DNA of 64,000 bases, taken from Aquihabitans sp. G128 (GTDB taxonomy: Bacteria > Actinomycetota > Acidimicrobiia > Acidimicrobiales > Iamiaceae). The stretch lies in the NCBI RefSeq assembly GCF_019048865.1, contig NZ_CP077604.1, positions 3,720,001 to 3,784,000 on the forward strand, in the 5' to 3' direction. Shown one piece after another: positions 8,127 to 17,610 of this stretch (the first letter of the stretch is position 1; each line of letters begins with the position of its first letter). The translations under genes were made by a program, and so were the position numbers. The notes under the pieces were generated by a model. That model did no database searches. It was not told the DNA's origin and saw nothing but the letters and a program-made list of their open reading frames with translations.

Positions 8127-9094
8127 CCCGCCGCCTGGTGATCGACACCGACGGCGGCGTCGACGACGCCGTCGCCCTCTGGTGGGCGCTCGGCGCGCCG
8201 GACGTCGAGGTCGTCGCCCTCGTGGCCACCTGGGGCAACGTCGACCGCGACCAGGCGGCGGCCAACCTGTGCCGCCTGCTCCACGCCGCCGGTCGACCCG
8301 AGATCCCCGTGGCGCTCGGTGCCGCCGACCACGTCGGCCCCACCCCGCTCACCACCACCGCCACCCACGTCCACGGCGTCGACGGCCTCGGTGGGGGTGC
8401 GCACCGATGGTCCACCGGCGCCATCGTGCCGGTGGCCGAGCCCGGCACCGAGCTCCTGGCCCGCCTCGCCGCCGAGCAGCCGGGCCAGCTCGACCTGGTG
8501 ACCATCGGTCCGCTCAGCACCCTGGCCCGCGCCCTCGAGGCCGAGCCGGCGCTGGCCGCCGGCTACCGCTCGCTCACCGTGATGGGCGGCTCGGTGCTGG
8601 CCGGCGGCAACGCCCTGCCCCTCGCCGAGGCCAACGTGGGCCACGACCCGCTGGCTGCCGCCCGGGTGGTCGACGGCGGCTGGCGCACCGAGCAGCCACC
8701 GCTGCTGGTGGGCCTCGACGTCACCATGCAGGCGCTGCTCTCGGCCGACGACGAGCTGGCCGCCGCCCGCTCGTCGGCCACCGTCGCCGGCCGCTTCCTG
8801 GCCGAGGCCCTCGCCGGCTACGCCGCCTTCTACGACTCGGTGGCCCAGACCCCGCCCGGCACGTTCCCCTGCCACGACCTCCTGGCCGTGCTGGCCGCCG
8901 CCGAGGTGCCGGTCATCACCGACGCCCCGACCTACCCCCTCGCCGTCGACACCGGCGGCAGCGCGGCCTGGGGGACCACGGTGGCCGACCGCCGCCCCGT
9001 CCCCGAGTCCGCCACCCCCGGCTTCGCCCCCTGGCGCGTCGCCCTCGGCGTCGACCCCGCCCCCTTCCGCCACGCCGTCCGCTCCCTCCTCTGA
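8123..9094 (+). CDS. inosine/uridine-preferring nucleoside hydrolase family protein
   Basis: 323 residues. The calcium/ribose site motif DTDGGVDDAVAL is at the N-terminus (DTDPGIDD in classic members), VMGGS and the GNALPLAEANVGHDPLAA segment supply ribose contacts, and HDLLAV near residue 253 supplies the active-site histidine and aspartate. The family cleaves the N-glycosidic bond of nucleosides to give free base and ribose. In context it would feed free (modified) purine bases to the oxygenases and phosphoribosyltransferases of this cluster. GTG start overlaps the upstream TGA. It is the last gene of the Rieske operon, which ends before the paired palindromes. Confidence 0.85.
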   Translation: MTRRLVIDTDGGVDDAVALWWALGAPDVEVVALVATWGNVDRDQAAANLCRLLHAAGRPEIPVALGAADHVGPTPLTTTATHVHGVDGLGGGAHRWSTGAIVPVAEPGTELLARLAAEQPGQLDLVTIGPLSTLARALEAEPALAAGYRSLTVMGGSVLAGGNALPLAEANVGHDPLAAARVVDGGWRTEQPPLLVGLDVTMQALLSADDELAAARSSATVAGRFLAEALAGYAAFYDSVAQTPPGTFPCHDLLAVLAAAEVPVITDAPTYPLAVDTGGSAAWGTTVADRRPVPESATPGFAPWRVALGVDPAPFRHAVRSLL

Positions 9095-9152
9095 CCAGCC
9101 GGCGCGCACGCGCGCCCGCTTCCCGCCACCGCAACCTCGCGTCCCCCCTCCT

Positions 9153-9204
9153 CGAACTTGTGGGCTGACGCTGCCGTTTTCGGCGCTCTGGGCCCACAAG
9201 TTGC
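9153..9204. repeat. 52-bp palindromic element, copy A
   Basis: Arms CGAACTTGTGGGCTG and GGGCCCACAAGTTGC flank the 22-bp loop at 9168-9189 (contains GCCGTTTTCGGC). The AACTTGTGGGC core pairs perfectly. It lies between the convergent nucleoside hydrolase and adenosine deaminase genes and may also end their transcripts. Confidence 0.85.
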
Positions 9205-9237
9205 AGGGGAGGGGCACGACCTTCGATCGCCCCCCTT

Positions 9238-9289
9238 CGAACTTGTGGGCTGAGGCTGCCGTCTCCAGCGCCCTGGGCCCACAAGTTGC
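9238..9289. repeat. 52-bp palindromic element, copy B
   Basis: Arms identical to copy A; the loop (9253-9274) has diverged but keeps the 22-bp length. It starts 85 bp after copy A. Both arms are in the same order as in copy A and opposite to copies C and D. Confidence 0.85.
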
Positions 9290-9327
9290 AGGGGAGGGGT
9301 ATGGCCGGAGGGGTCTGGAGGGGCGGG

Positions 9328-10326
9328 TCAGGCGACGGCGTCTTCGGCGTCGGCGGCCATCCAGAGGTCGACGGCGTTGTCGGCGCGGGCCTTGAGGGCG
9401 TCGGGGGCGCCGCTGGCTCGGATGGAGCTGCGGGCGATGGCGGCGAGGTCGCAGTCGGTGAGGCCCATCTCGTCGCGGCAGAGGACGTACTCCTCGAGCA
9501 GGCCGGGGCCGAAGAGGAGCGGGTCGTCGGCGTTGAGCGAGCAGCTGACGCCGGCGGCGAGCAGGTCGGGGAGGGGGTGGTCGGCGATCGACGGGAACAC
9601 GCCCAGCAGCACGTTCGACGACGGGCACACGTCGAGGCACACGTCGGCGGCGGCGAGCCGCACCACCAGGTCCGGGTCCTCGACGGCACGCACCCCGTGC
9701 TGGATGCGGTGCGCGCCGAGGGCCTCGAGCGCACCGACCACGCTGGCCGGCCCCTCGAGCTCGCCGGCGTGCGGGGCCGAGAGCAGCCCGCCGGCCAGGG
9801 CGATGTCGAAGGCCTCGGCGAAGGGCTCGGGCGGGAACCCCGTCTCGTCGTTGTGGAGCCCGAAGCTGACCACGCCGTCGGCGGCGTGGCGCACGGCCAG
9901 GCGGGCCTGGGCCACGGCGTCGGCCGGGTCGAGCGTGCGGTCGGCGGCGATCAGGAGGCCGGTGCCGATGCCGTGGCGGGTGCCGGCGTGGACCAGCTCG
10001 TCGAGGATCACCTCCAGCACGTGCTCGTCCGGGCCGAGCAGCTCGCGGTGCTGCGGGATGTAGGTGGCGGGCTCCACCCACACCGCGCCGGCGAGGGCGG
10101 CGTCGGCCACCACCTCGTCGACGAGGCGCCGGAGGCTGGCCTCGCTGGTGAGCACCGCGCACGCCGCGACGTACATCTCGGCGAAGGCGCCGAAGGTGCC
10201 GAAGCCGCGCACCTGGGGCACCGGCACGCCGGCCTCGGCGGCGAGCTCGGCCAGGGTGGCCGGCCGCATCGCCCCCTCGAGGTGGACGTGCAGGTGGGCC
10301 TTGGGCAGCGCGGCGAGGTGACGCAT
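9328..10326 (-). CDS. adenosine deaminase family protein
   Basis: 332 residues. Zinc ligands and catalytic residues are intact: HLHVHLEGAMRP at the N-terminus, HAGELEGP with the catalytic glutamate, RIQHGV, CPSSNV and SLNADDP. The family hydrolyses the 6-amino group of adenine nucleosides, and related subgroups act on adenine or N6-alkyl adenines. The ATG at 10326 sits directly before the HxH strand with no extra N-terminus. It is divergent from the third Rieske gene across 270 bp that hold one TGTTGAA-type motif and a 16-bp direct repeat, so it is probably co-regulated with the island. Confidence 0.85.
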   Translation of the reverse strand: MRHLAALPKAHLHVHLEGAMRPATLAELAAEAGVPVPQVRGFGTFGAFAEMYVAACAVLTSEASLRRLVDEVVADAALAGAVWVEPATYIPQHRELLGPDEHVLEVILDELVHAGTRHGIGTGLLIAADRTLDPADAVAQARLAVRHAADGVVSFGLHNDETGFPPEPFAEAFDIALAGGLLSAPHAGELEGPASVVGALEALGAHRIQHGVRAVEDPDLVVRLAAADVCLDVCPSSNVLLGVFPSIADHPLPDLLAAGVSCSLNADDPLLFGPGLLEEYVLCRDEMGLTDCDLAAIARSSIRASGAPDALKARADNAVDLWMAADAEDAVA

Positions 10327-10380
10327 GGTGCCAACGTACGGACGGACCGTTTCCGTGGCGTTGCGGACGGTGCGCGGTTG

Positions 10381-10477
10381 TGTCAACGCCGCGTGACGCT
10401 CCGAACCCGCAGAAGGACGCTCCGTGACCAGGTCACCGGGGCCTTGCGGGGGCCCGGAGCCTGTCAACGGCGCGTGA
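10381..10477. repeat. 16-bp direct repeat in divergent promoter region
   Basis: TGTCAACGCCGCGTGA at 10381-10396 recurs at 10462-10477 with one change (C to G), 81 bp apart. Both copies lie between the divergent adenosine deaminase and Rieske genes, next to the TGTTGAA-type motif, so they may be a second regulator's sites. The rest of the 10327-10596 gap shows nothing else clear. Confidence 0.5.
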
Positions 10478-10483
10478 ACAACC

Positions 10484-10499
10484 TTGACGAACTGTTGAA
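10484..10499 (+). promoter_or_regulatory. TGTTGAA-type motif, site 2
   Basis: TTGACGAACTGTTGAA, 97 bp before the third Rieske gene and 157 bp before the divergent adenosine deaminase. Flank CCGGGCGACG matches site 4113-4128. Confidence 0.65.
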
Positions 10500-10596
10500 C
10501 CGGGCGACGAGGGAGCCCACACTCGGGATCGTGGCCGGAGCCGTACCGCTGCCTCGCGACGAGCGGGGCCACGGCCGTCGACCACCGGAGGCCTCC

Positions 10597-11758
10597 GTGA
10601 CCACCATCGACAACACCACCCCGGCGCTGCGCTCGGCCTGGCACGCCGTCGCCATGGCCCACGAGCTGGGTGATCGGCCCCACCAGGTCTGGCTGCTGGG
10701 CGAGCCGTGGGTCCTGGCGCGCCTCGACGGGGCGGTGGTGGCCTTCGAGGACCGCTGCCCGCACCGCCTCGCGCCGCTCTCGATCGGCTCGGTCGACGCC
10801 GACCTGGGCCTGCGCTGCGGCTACCACGGGTGGACCTTCGCCGCCGACGGCGGCTGCACCAGCATCCCGGCGCTGGGCGAGGGGGGCGCACCTCCCGCCC
10901 CGAGCCCGGCTCGTGCCGGCGTGGGGGGTGCAGGAGGCCTACGGCCTGGTGTGGCTGGCCCCGGACGAACCGCTGGCGCCCCTGCCGGACTTCGTGGAGT
11001 GGGGCCTCGACGGCTTCGACGGCTTCTGGAACGAGCCCCGGCGCTCGCCCACGAGCGCCGCCCAGCTGGTCGACAACTTCCTCGACGCCTCGCACTTCCC
11101 GTTCGTGCACACCGGCACGTTCGGCACCGACGAGGCGTCGCTGGTGGTGAACGAGCCCGTCGAGCGAGACGGGTGGCAGGTCCAGACGACCTTCGACACC
11201 TGGTACAAGAACTTCGACGACCCGCTGGTGGCCACCGGCGAGCACCCCGAGGTGCAGCCCCAGCGCCTGCTGAAGCAGGGCACCGCCGGCTACTCGGTGT
11301 ACCTGCGCCTGGCGTTCCCGGTCACCGGCGCCACGTTCTCGATCCTCTTCTGCTGCCAGCCCGAGACGGCCACCAGCACCCGCATCTACAAGCTCATGGC
11401 GCGCGACGACCTGGGCGGTGACGCCGCCCGCATCGCGTCGACCATCGACGACGAGCTGCGCATCCTCGAGGAGGACCTGGCCATCCTCGAGCGCTACGCC
11501 GCCATGCAGGTCCACCTCGACACCACCGAGTGCCACACGCGCGGCGACAAGCTGAGCGTGGCGTGGCGGCGGGTGCTGGGCGACCTGCTCCGCGCCACCG
11601 CTGCCGAGCCGGCCGAGGTCGTGGTCGACCTCCCGGCCGCCTCGGCGGCCGACTCGGTGGTGGACGAGCCCCACGCCGGCACGCCGGTGGTCGATGCGAC
11701 CTCGGCCGCCGGGCTGGCCCACGTGTCGGCCGACGCGGTGGCCGAGGCCCGGCGCTGA
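10597..11758 (+). pseudogene. third Rieske non-haem iron oxygenase, frameshifted
   Basis: GTG 10597 follows GGAGG. The first frame gives DRCPHRLAPLS and RCGYHGWTF (Rieske ligands) up to IPALGEG. The G6 run at 10881-10886 then shifts the frame by one, and the +1 frame continues with LPPRARLVPAWG, the iron site DNFLDASHFPFVH and the rest of the catalytic domain. Removing one G restores 386 residues, exactly the length of the second Rieske protein. The downstream frame keeps full coding quality and the next gene overlaps its stop, so I think this is a homopolymer error and the gene is functional. If the shift is real, only a Rieske fragment would be made. Confidence 0.8.
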
Positions 11759-12375
11759 TGCCGGTCGGGGTGCCGTCGGGCCAGCACCACCGGGTGGCCA
11801 TCGGCTCGCAGGAGCTCGACCTGCCGATCGTGCCGGTGGCCGACGGCGTGGCCATCGCCCTCCTGATGACGATCGACCGAGGGGTCGCCTTCACCGCCAC
11901 CGCGGGCGCAGACCTGGCCGACCGGCTGGCGCCGCTCGAGCCCGAGGTCGTGGCGACGGCGGCCACGCTCGGCATCCCGGTGGCCATCGAGGTCAGCCGC
12001 GCCCTCGGCCTCGACGACTACCTGGTCCTGCAGAAGACGGCGAAGATCCACCTCGGCGACGCGCTCCGCGAGCCGCTGTCGTCGATCACCACCACCGGCT
12101 CCCAAGCCCTGCTGCTCGATCGGGCCCGCATCGGGGCCGTTGCCGGCAAGCGGGTCGTGCTGGTCGACGACGTCGTCGCCACCGGCGGATCGATCGCCGC
12201 CTGCCTGCGCCTCCTTCGCGCCGCGGGCGCCGAGGCGGTGGGCATCGGCTGCCTGCTGGTGGAGGACGGCGGCTGGGTCGACGTGCTCGGCGACGACGCT
12301 GCGCTCGTCCACCCGCTCGGGTCCATCCCCACGTTCGCCCCGGCGGCGGACGGCCGGTGGGCGCCCAGCCCCTGA
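11758..12375 (+). CDS. purine phosphoribosyltransferase (adenine/xanthine PRT-like)
   Basis: 205 residues. The PRPP-binding motif is VVLVDDVVATGGS near residue 140. GIPVAIEVSRALGLDDYLVLQKT and the LSSITTTGSQALLLD segment resemble the Apt/Xpt/PurR-type PRTase fold. Such enzymes attach PRPP to a free purine base to give the nucleotide. ATG overlaps the stop of the third Rieske gene (TGATG), so oxygenase and PRTase are translationally linked, which suggests that the product of the oxygenase is salvaged as a nucleotide. Base specificity cannot be read. Confidence 0.75.
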   Translation: MPVGVPSGQHHRVAIGSQELDLPIVPVADGVAIALLMTIDRGVAFTATAGADLADRLAPLEPEVVATAATLGIPVAIEVSRALGLDDYLVLQKTAKIHLGDALREPLSSITTTGSQALLLDRARIGAVAGKRVVLVDDVVATGGSIAACLRLLRAAGAEAVGIGCLLVEDGGWVDVLGDDAALVHPLGSIPTFAPAADGRWAPSP

Positions 12376-12425
12376 CCGCGCCCGCCACCCGACACGCGAG
12401 CGGCGATCCCACTACGGTCCCGGCC

Positions 12426-13622
12426 GTGCTCCGACGTCGCGCCCTCGCCCCGCTCCTCGCCCTCGCCCTGCTCGGCTCGCTCGCCGCCTGCAGCTCCAGC
12501 GACAGCGACGGCACGCCCACCACCACCGCCGCCAAGGGCGACGGGACCACCACCACGAAGCCGGCCGACGTCGGCACCGACGCCGCCTACGAGGGCGACG
12601 GCCCCCACCAGGTGGGCACCACCTCCTTCGCCCTGGCCGACGGCCGGCGAGTGGTGGCCTGGTACCCGGCGGCGGACGCCGCCGAGGACCAGCCGAAGGA
12701 GACCTTCGACATCGCCAGCCTGCTGTCGCCGGCGCTCCAGGCGAAGATCCCGGCCGACAAGCGGCCGATCTACGAGATCGACGCCCACCCCGGCGCCGAC
12801 CAGGCCACCGACGGCCCGTTCCCCGTGGTGCTGTTCAGCCACGGCTACGCCGGCTTCCCCGAGCAGTCGGCCGACCTCGTGACCCACCTGGCCTCCTGGG
12901 GCTTCGTGGTGGTGGCCCCGGACCACGTCGAGCGCAGCCTGAGCGGCCTGCTCGGCGTCGCCGCCAAGGGCGTCCCCAAGCAGACCGACCCGAAGGTGCT
13001 GTCGCTCGCCCTCGATGCCGCCATCGGCGACGCCAAGCGCGAGCAGTCGCCGCTGCACGACCTGCTCGACGTCGACCGGGTGGCGGTGGTGGGCCACTCG
13101 GCCGGGGCCGGTGCGGCCTACGCCGAGGCCACCGCCGAGCCACGGGTGAAGGCGTTCATCTCCTACTCGGTCGGCTTCCAGGGCGAGGGCGACGAAGCGC
13201 CGCCCGCCACGCCGAAGGTGCCGGGCATGGTCATGGCCGGCACCGACGACGGCATCATCCCCTTCGCCGAGAGCGAGAAGGTCTACGCCGCCATGGCGGC
13301 GCCGAAGTACTTCGTGAAGATCGACGGGGCCGGCCACCTGGTGTTCTCCGACCTGTGCCTCATCGGGCGCGACCTCGGCGGCCTGGCCGGGCTCATCAAG
13401 GAGGTCGGCCTCGACCTGCCGGCCCAGTTCAGCCGGCTGGCCAGCGACGGCTGCGAGCAGGGCGACCTCGATCCGGTCAAGGCCTTCCCGGCCATCGACC
13501 ACCTGAGCGTGGCGTTCCTGCGCTCGACCTTCGGCATCGACGAGGCCCCCGTGGGGCTCGAGCCCGGCGTCACCAAGGCCTTCACCGAGGCGAAGGTGAC
13601 GCTCACCGCCGACCCCGGCTGA
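12426..13622 (+). CDS. secreted lipoprotein alpha/beta-hydrolase (PAF-acetylhydrolase/dienelactone-hydrolase-like)
   Basis: 398 residues. The signal peptide LLALALLGSLAAC ends in a lipobox (LAAC), followed by a Ser/Thr/Asp-rich linker, so the protein is probably anchored outside the membrane. The hydrolase fold shows FSHGYAG (oxyanion loop), GHSAGAGAA (nucleophile serine), GTDDG (aspartate) and GAGHLVF (histidine), so the triad is complete. Substrate unknown. TACGGT at 12413-12418, 7 nt before GTG, suggests a leaderless own promoter, so it may not belong to the preceding operon. It converges with the amidohydrolase gene. Confidence 0.75.
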   Translation: MLRRRALAPLLALALLGSLAACSSSDSDGTPTTTAAKGDGTTTTKPADVGTDAAYEGDGPHQVGTTSFALADGRRVVAWYPAADAAEDQPKETFDIASLLSPALQAKIPADKRPIYEIDAHPGADQATDGPFPVVLFSHGYAGFPEQSADLVTHLASWGFVVVAPDHVERSLSGLLGVAAKGVPKQTDPKVLSLALDAAIGDAKREQSPLHDLLDVDRVAVVGHSAGAGAAYAEATAEPRVKAFISYSVGFQGEGDEAPPATPKVPGMVMAGTDDGIIPFAESEKVYAAMAAPKYFVKIDGAGHLVFSDLCLIGRDLGGLAGLIKEVGLDLPAQFSRLASDGCEQGDLDPVKAFPAIDHLSVAFLRSTFGIDEAPVGLEPGVTKAFTEAKVTLTADPG

Positions 13623-13666
13623 GACCTCGTACGCGGCGCGGGCTCGGTCGGGCCCGCGTTCGCCGG

Positions 13667-15010
13667 TCAGCCGTGGCCGCGGACCGCCCGGCTGGTGGCC
13701 GCGGCCTCGAGCACGTCGTCGCGGTCGATCGGGAGCGTGCGGCAGCGGCCGTCCTCCACCACGGCTCGCCCGTCGACCAGGACGGTCCGCACGTCGGTCA
13801 CCCGGCTCTGGCCGACCACGGCCTCGGCCACCGAGTCGTGGGGCCACCAGTGGTCCCCGCCGGTGTCGAGCAGCACCAGGTCGGCCCGCTTGCCCACCTC
13901 GATGGAGCCCACCAGGTGGTCCAGGCCGACCGTCCGGGCCCCATCGATGGTGGCCATGGCGAGCACGTCGTCGGTGGTGACCGGGTCCCGTCGGCCGATC
14001 GACGCCGCCACCGCGGCGCGGGCCTCGCCGAGGAGGTCGAGCCTGGGGTTGAGCGAGCCGTTGTCGAGGCCGAGCCCGACGGTGGCGCCGGCGCGGCGGA
14101 AGGCGGCGACCGGGGTGACGGCGCCTCGCAGGGCCAGGTTGGAGGTGGGGCAGTGGGCGACGGCCACGCCGGCGCCGGCGAGCTCGTCGACGTCGTGCTG
14201 GTCCACCGCCGTGCAGTGCGCCGCGAGCAGGCGGGGGCCGAGGATGCCGGCCGCGGCCAGGTCCGCCGGGCCGAAGGCCGCCCGGCTCTCGGGCGAGGCG
14301 CAGAGGTGCAGGGGGAGCGGCACGCCGAGCTCGCCGGCCAGGGCCAGCGCATCGCGGAGCGCACCGGGGGTGCACAGCTCGCCCAGCTCGGGCGATGGCC
14401 CCACCCGGATGCGGCCCTGCTCGGACCGGTGGTGGCGGGCGGCGAGGGTGACCACCTGGTCGAGCGCGACCGCGGCGGGCGCGAGCACCCGGCCGATGGG
14501 GAAGCCGGGCCGGGCGTGCCAGGCATCGGGCGCGTGCTCGGCGAACATCCGGGCGAACAGCACGCGGGCCCCGGACCGGCGGTGCGCCTCGAGCGAGGCC
14601 TCGGCGGCCGCCAGCGCCCGGCCGGCGTCGGTGCCGTGGTCGATGCCCCAGCAGTCGACGAGCGTGGTGACGCCGCCCGAGAGCGAGGCGGCGACGGCGA
14701 CCGACGTGGCCAGCCCCAGCTGCTCGGGGGTCAGCGCCGCCACCCCTGCGTACTGGGTGTCGAGCAGCCAGCCCAGGAACGTGCCGGGGACGGCGGCGCC
14801 TCGCAGCAGCGAGTCGACCGTGTGCTGGTGGGCGCTCACCAGGCCGGGCAGCAGGACCCCGGCGTGGCGAACCGGCTCCTCGACCGAGTGGAGCGGCGGC
14901 GGGCCCGACCCCACCGCCGTGATCTCGGCGCCGGTGACCCGCACCCACCCCGGCGCCAGCACCCGCCGGAGCGGGTCCATGCACACGACGGCGTCGGCCG
15001 TGATCAGCAC
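13667..15010 (-). CDS. TrzN/AtzA-like amidohydrolase (purine-type deaminase candidate)
   Basis: 447 residues. The beta-barrel amidohydrolase fold has SAHQHTVDS (HxH), LPLHLCAS, LAAHCTAVD and GLGLDNGS for the metal ligands and catalytic aspartate, then the usual GKRADLVLLD before a C-terminal beta strand. The subfamily deaminates or dechlorinates triazines, guanine, SAH or cytosine; AHQHTVDSLLRG and CPTSNL place it in the SAH/guanine-deaminase-like group. GTG start. It is the last gene of the ABC-importer operon (22 bp after permease 2), so the imported compound is probably its substrate or that of a partner enzyme. Confidence 0.75.
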   Translation of the reverse strand: MLITADAVVCMDPLRRVLAPGWVRVTGAEITAVGSGPPPLHSVEEPVRHAGVLLPGLVSAHQHTVDSLLRGAAVPGTFLGWLLDTQYAGVAALTPEQLGLATSVAVAASLSGGVTTLVDCWGIDHGTDAGRALAAAEASLEAHRRSGARVLFARMFAEHAPDAWHARPGFPIGRVLAPAAVALDQVVTLAARHHRSEQGRIRVGPSPELGELCTPGALRDALALAGELGVPLPLHLCASPESRAAFGPADLAAAGILGPRLLAAHCTAVDQHDVDELAGAGVAVAHCPTSNLALRGAVTPVAAFRRAGATVGLGLDNGSLNPRLDLLGEARAAVAASIGRRDPVTTDDVLAMATIDGARTVGLDHLVGSIEVGKRADLVLLDTGGDHWWPHDSVAEAVVGQSRVTDVRTVLVDGRAVVEDGRCRTLPIDRDDVLEAAATSRAVRGHG

Positions 15011-15032
15011 GACGGGCCGCCCCGCCGTGGGC

Positions 15033-15881
15033 TCACCGAGCGTTGGGGTCGGCGGCGAAGCGGGTCAGGACGACCTGCTCGATCGCGGCGATCACCTGGT
15101 ACAGCAGCACGGCGCCGAACGTGATGATGGCCACCGCCGTCCACATCTGGTCGTAGTCGCTGGCGAAGTTGGCCTGCAGCATCAGGTAGCCGAGGCCCTT
15201 GCCGGTGGCCAGGTACTCGGCCAGGTAGGCCCCGATGACCGCCAGCGGTGCCGCCACCCGGATCGACGCGAACAGCGCCGGCAGGGAGTACGGCAGCTGC
15301 ACCCGCACCAGGGTTCGGCCCTTGCTCGCCCCGTAGGCGGTCATGAGGTCGACCGACGACGCCGGCACCGAGCGCAGCGCGAGGGCCACGTTCACCAGCG
15401 TCGGGAAGAAGGTGACGATGCCCGAGATGACGGTGACGCCCAGGAGCCCCCGGTCGAAGATCAGGATGATCAGCGGGGTCATGGCCACGAGCGGCACCGA
15501 CCGCAGCGCCATGGCCACCGGCATCGAGCCCTGCTCGAACACCGGGTAGCGGTTGAAGAGCAGGGCCACGACCAGGCCGGCGATGGTGCCCACCAGGAGC
15601 CCCAGCCCGGCGTCGCGCACGGTGGTCATGGTGGCGTCCCACAGGATGGTCCGCTCGGCGGTGTGGCCCGATGCCGTCAGGTAGTGCCACACCTGCATCG
15701 GCGTCCGGCGGTTGAACGCCGTGAGGTCGGCCTTGGTGATCAGGAACTGCCACACCGCGCAGATGGACACCACGCCGATGACGGCGTTGAGCCCGACCTG
15801 CAGGAGGCGGCTGGCGGCGCTGCCGCGGAAGCCGCCGCCACCGGCGGTCTGGACGATGGCGGGAGGGGTCACGGTGGTCAT
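15033..15881 (-). CDS. ABC transporter permease (NMT1/taurine/nitrate-type)
   Basis: 282 residues with about six membrane segments. The EAA loop that docks the ATPase reads LMTAYGASKGRTLVRVQLP, and the typical IIGE/AYLAEYLATGKGLGYL segment follows. It belongs to the SsuC/ThiX/RibX permease family. ATG overlaps the stop of the other permease by 4 bp (ATGA). Two dissimilar permeases with one ATPase suggest a heterodimeric channel. Confidence 0.9.
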   Translation of the reverse strand: MTTVTPPAIVQTAGGGGFRGSAASRLLQVGLNAVIGVVSICAVWQFLITKADLTAFNRRTPMQVWHYLTASGHTAERTILWDATMTTVRDAGLGLLVGTIAGLVVALLFNRYPVFEQGSMPVAMALRSVPLVAMTPLIILIFDRGLLGVTVISGIVTFFPTLVNVALALRSVPASSVDLMTAYGASKGRTLVRVQLPYSLPALFASIRVAAPLAVIGAYLAEYLATGKGLGYLMLQANFASDYDQMWTAVAIITFGAVLLYQVIAAIEQVVLTRFAADPNAR

Positions 15882-16734
15882 CGGCCGACCTTCGGGGCCC
15901 ACGGCGTGAGCAGCTTGGCGACCAGGGCGGTGACGCCGTAGGCCGCGGCGGACAGGAGGGTGATGGTGAGGGCGATGCCCCACGTGCGCTCGATCAGCAG
16001 CGCCTGCTGGGAGTTGACCATGGCCACGCCGAGGCCGTTCTCCGAGCCGAGCCACTCGCCGATGATCGTGCCGAGCATGGCGGCGGGGGCCGCGATGCGC
16101 AGCCCGGCGAAGAGCGACGGGAGGCAGCTGCGCAGGCGGACCTTCATCAGCTGGGTCCAGGTCCCGCCGCCGTAGGCCCGGACGAGGTCGAGGCTGGATC
16201 GGTCCACCGACTTGAGCCCGACGTGCATGCCCACGAGGGTGGTGAAGAAGCAGGACAGGGCGGCCAGCACGATCTTGGGCTGGTCCCCGGTGGGCAGGGC
16301 CAGGATGAGCACGCCGCCGATGGCGACGGTGGGGAGGCAGTAGCTGGCCACCGCCACCTGCATCAGGATCCGTTCGACGAACGGGACCTGGATGAACGCG
16401 ATGGCCGTCACGATGGCGGCGACGTTGCCGTAGAACCAGCCCTTGGCCGCCACCTTGAGCGTCACCTGGATGTTGGCCCAGTAGAACTCCCAGCCGTCCT
16501 CCTTCATGGTCGACAGGATGTGGGTGGGCGGCGGGACGGTCCTCGACTTCGAGAAGATCGTCAGCCCGACGACCTGCCAGACCACCAGCAGCACGGCGAT
16601 GCCGACCAGGCTGGGGATCCATGCCTTGCGGAACCGGAAGACCTCGCCGAACCACGACCGCTGCTCGTCGGCCACCGGGTCGCCGGTCGGCGCCCCCGGG
16701 GACGACGGCGACGGCGCCCTGAGGTCGATGGTGG

Positions 16735-16738
<4 letters not shown>
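15878..16738 (-). CDS. ABC transporter permease (NMT1/taurine/nitrate-type)
   Basis: 286 residues: a 40-residue cytoplasmic N-terminus, then about six membrane segments. The EAA loop is [19 protein letters not shown], followed by [18 protein letters not shown]. Start ATG 16738 overlaps the ATPase stop. With its neighbour it forms the membrane pore of a thiamine-precursor/riboflavin/pyrimidine-type importer; the ligand is unknown. Confidence 0.9.
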
Positions 16739-17609
<871 letters not shown>

Positions 17610-17610
<1 letters not shown>

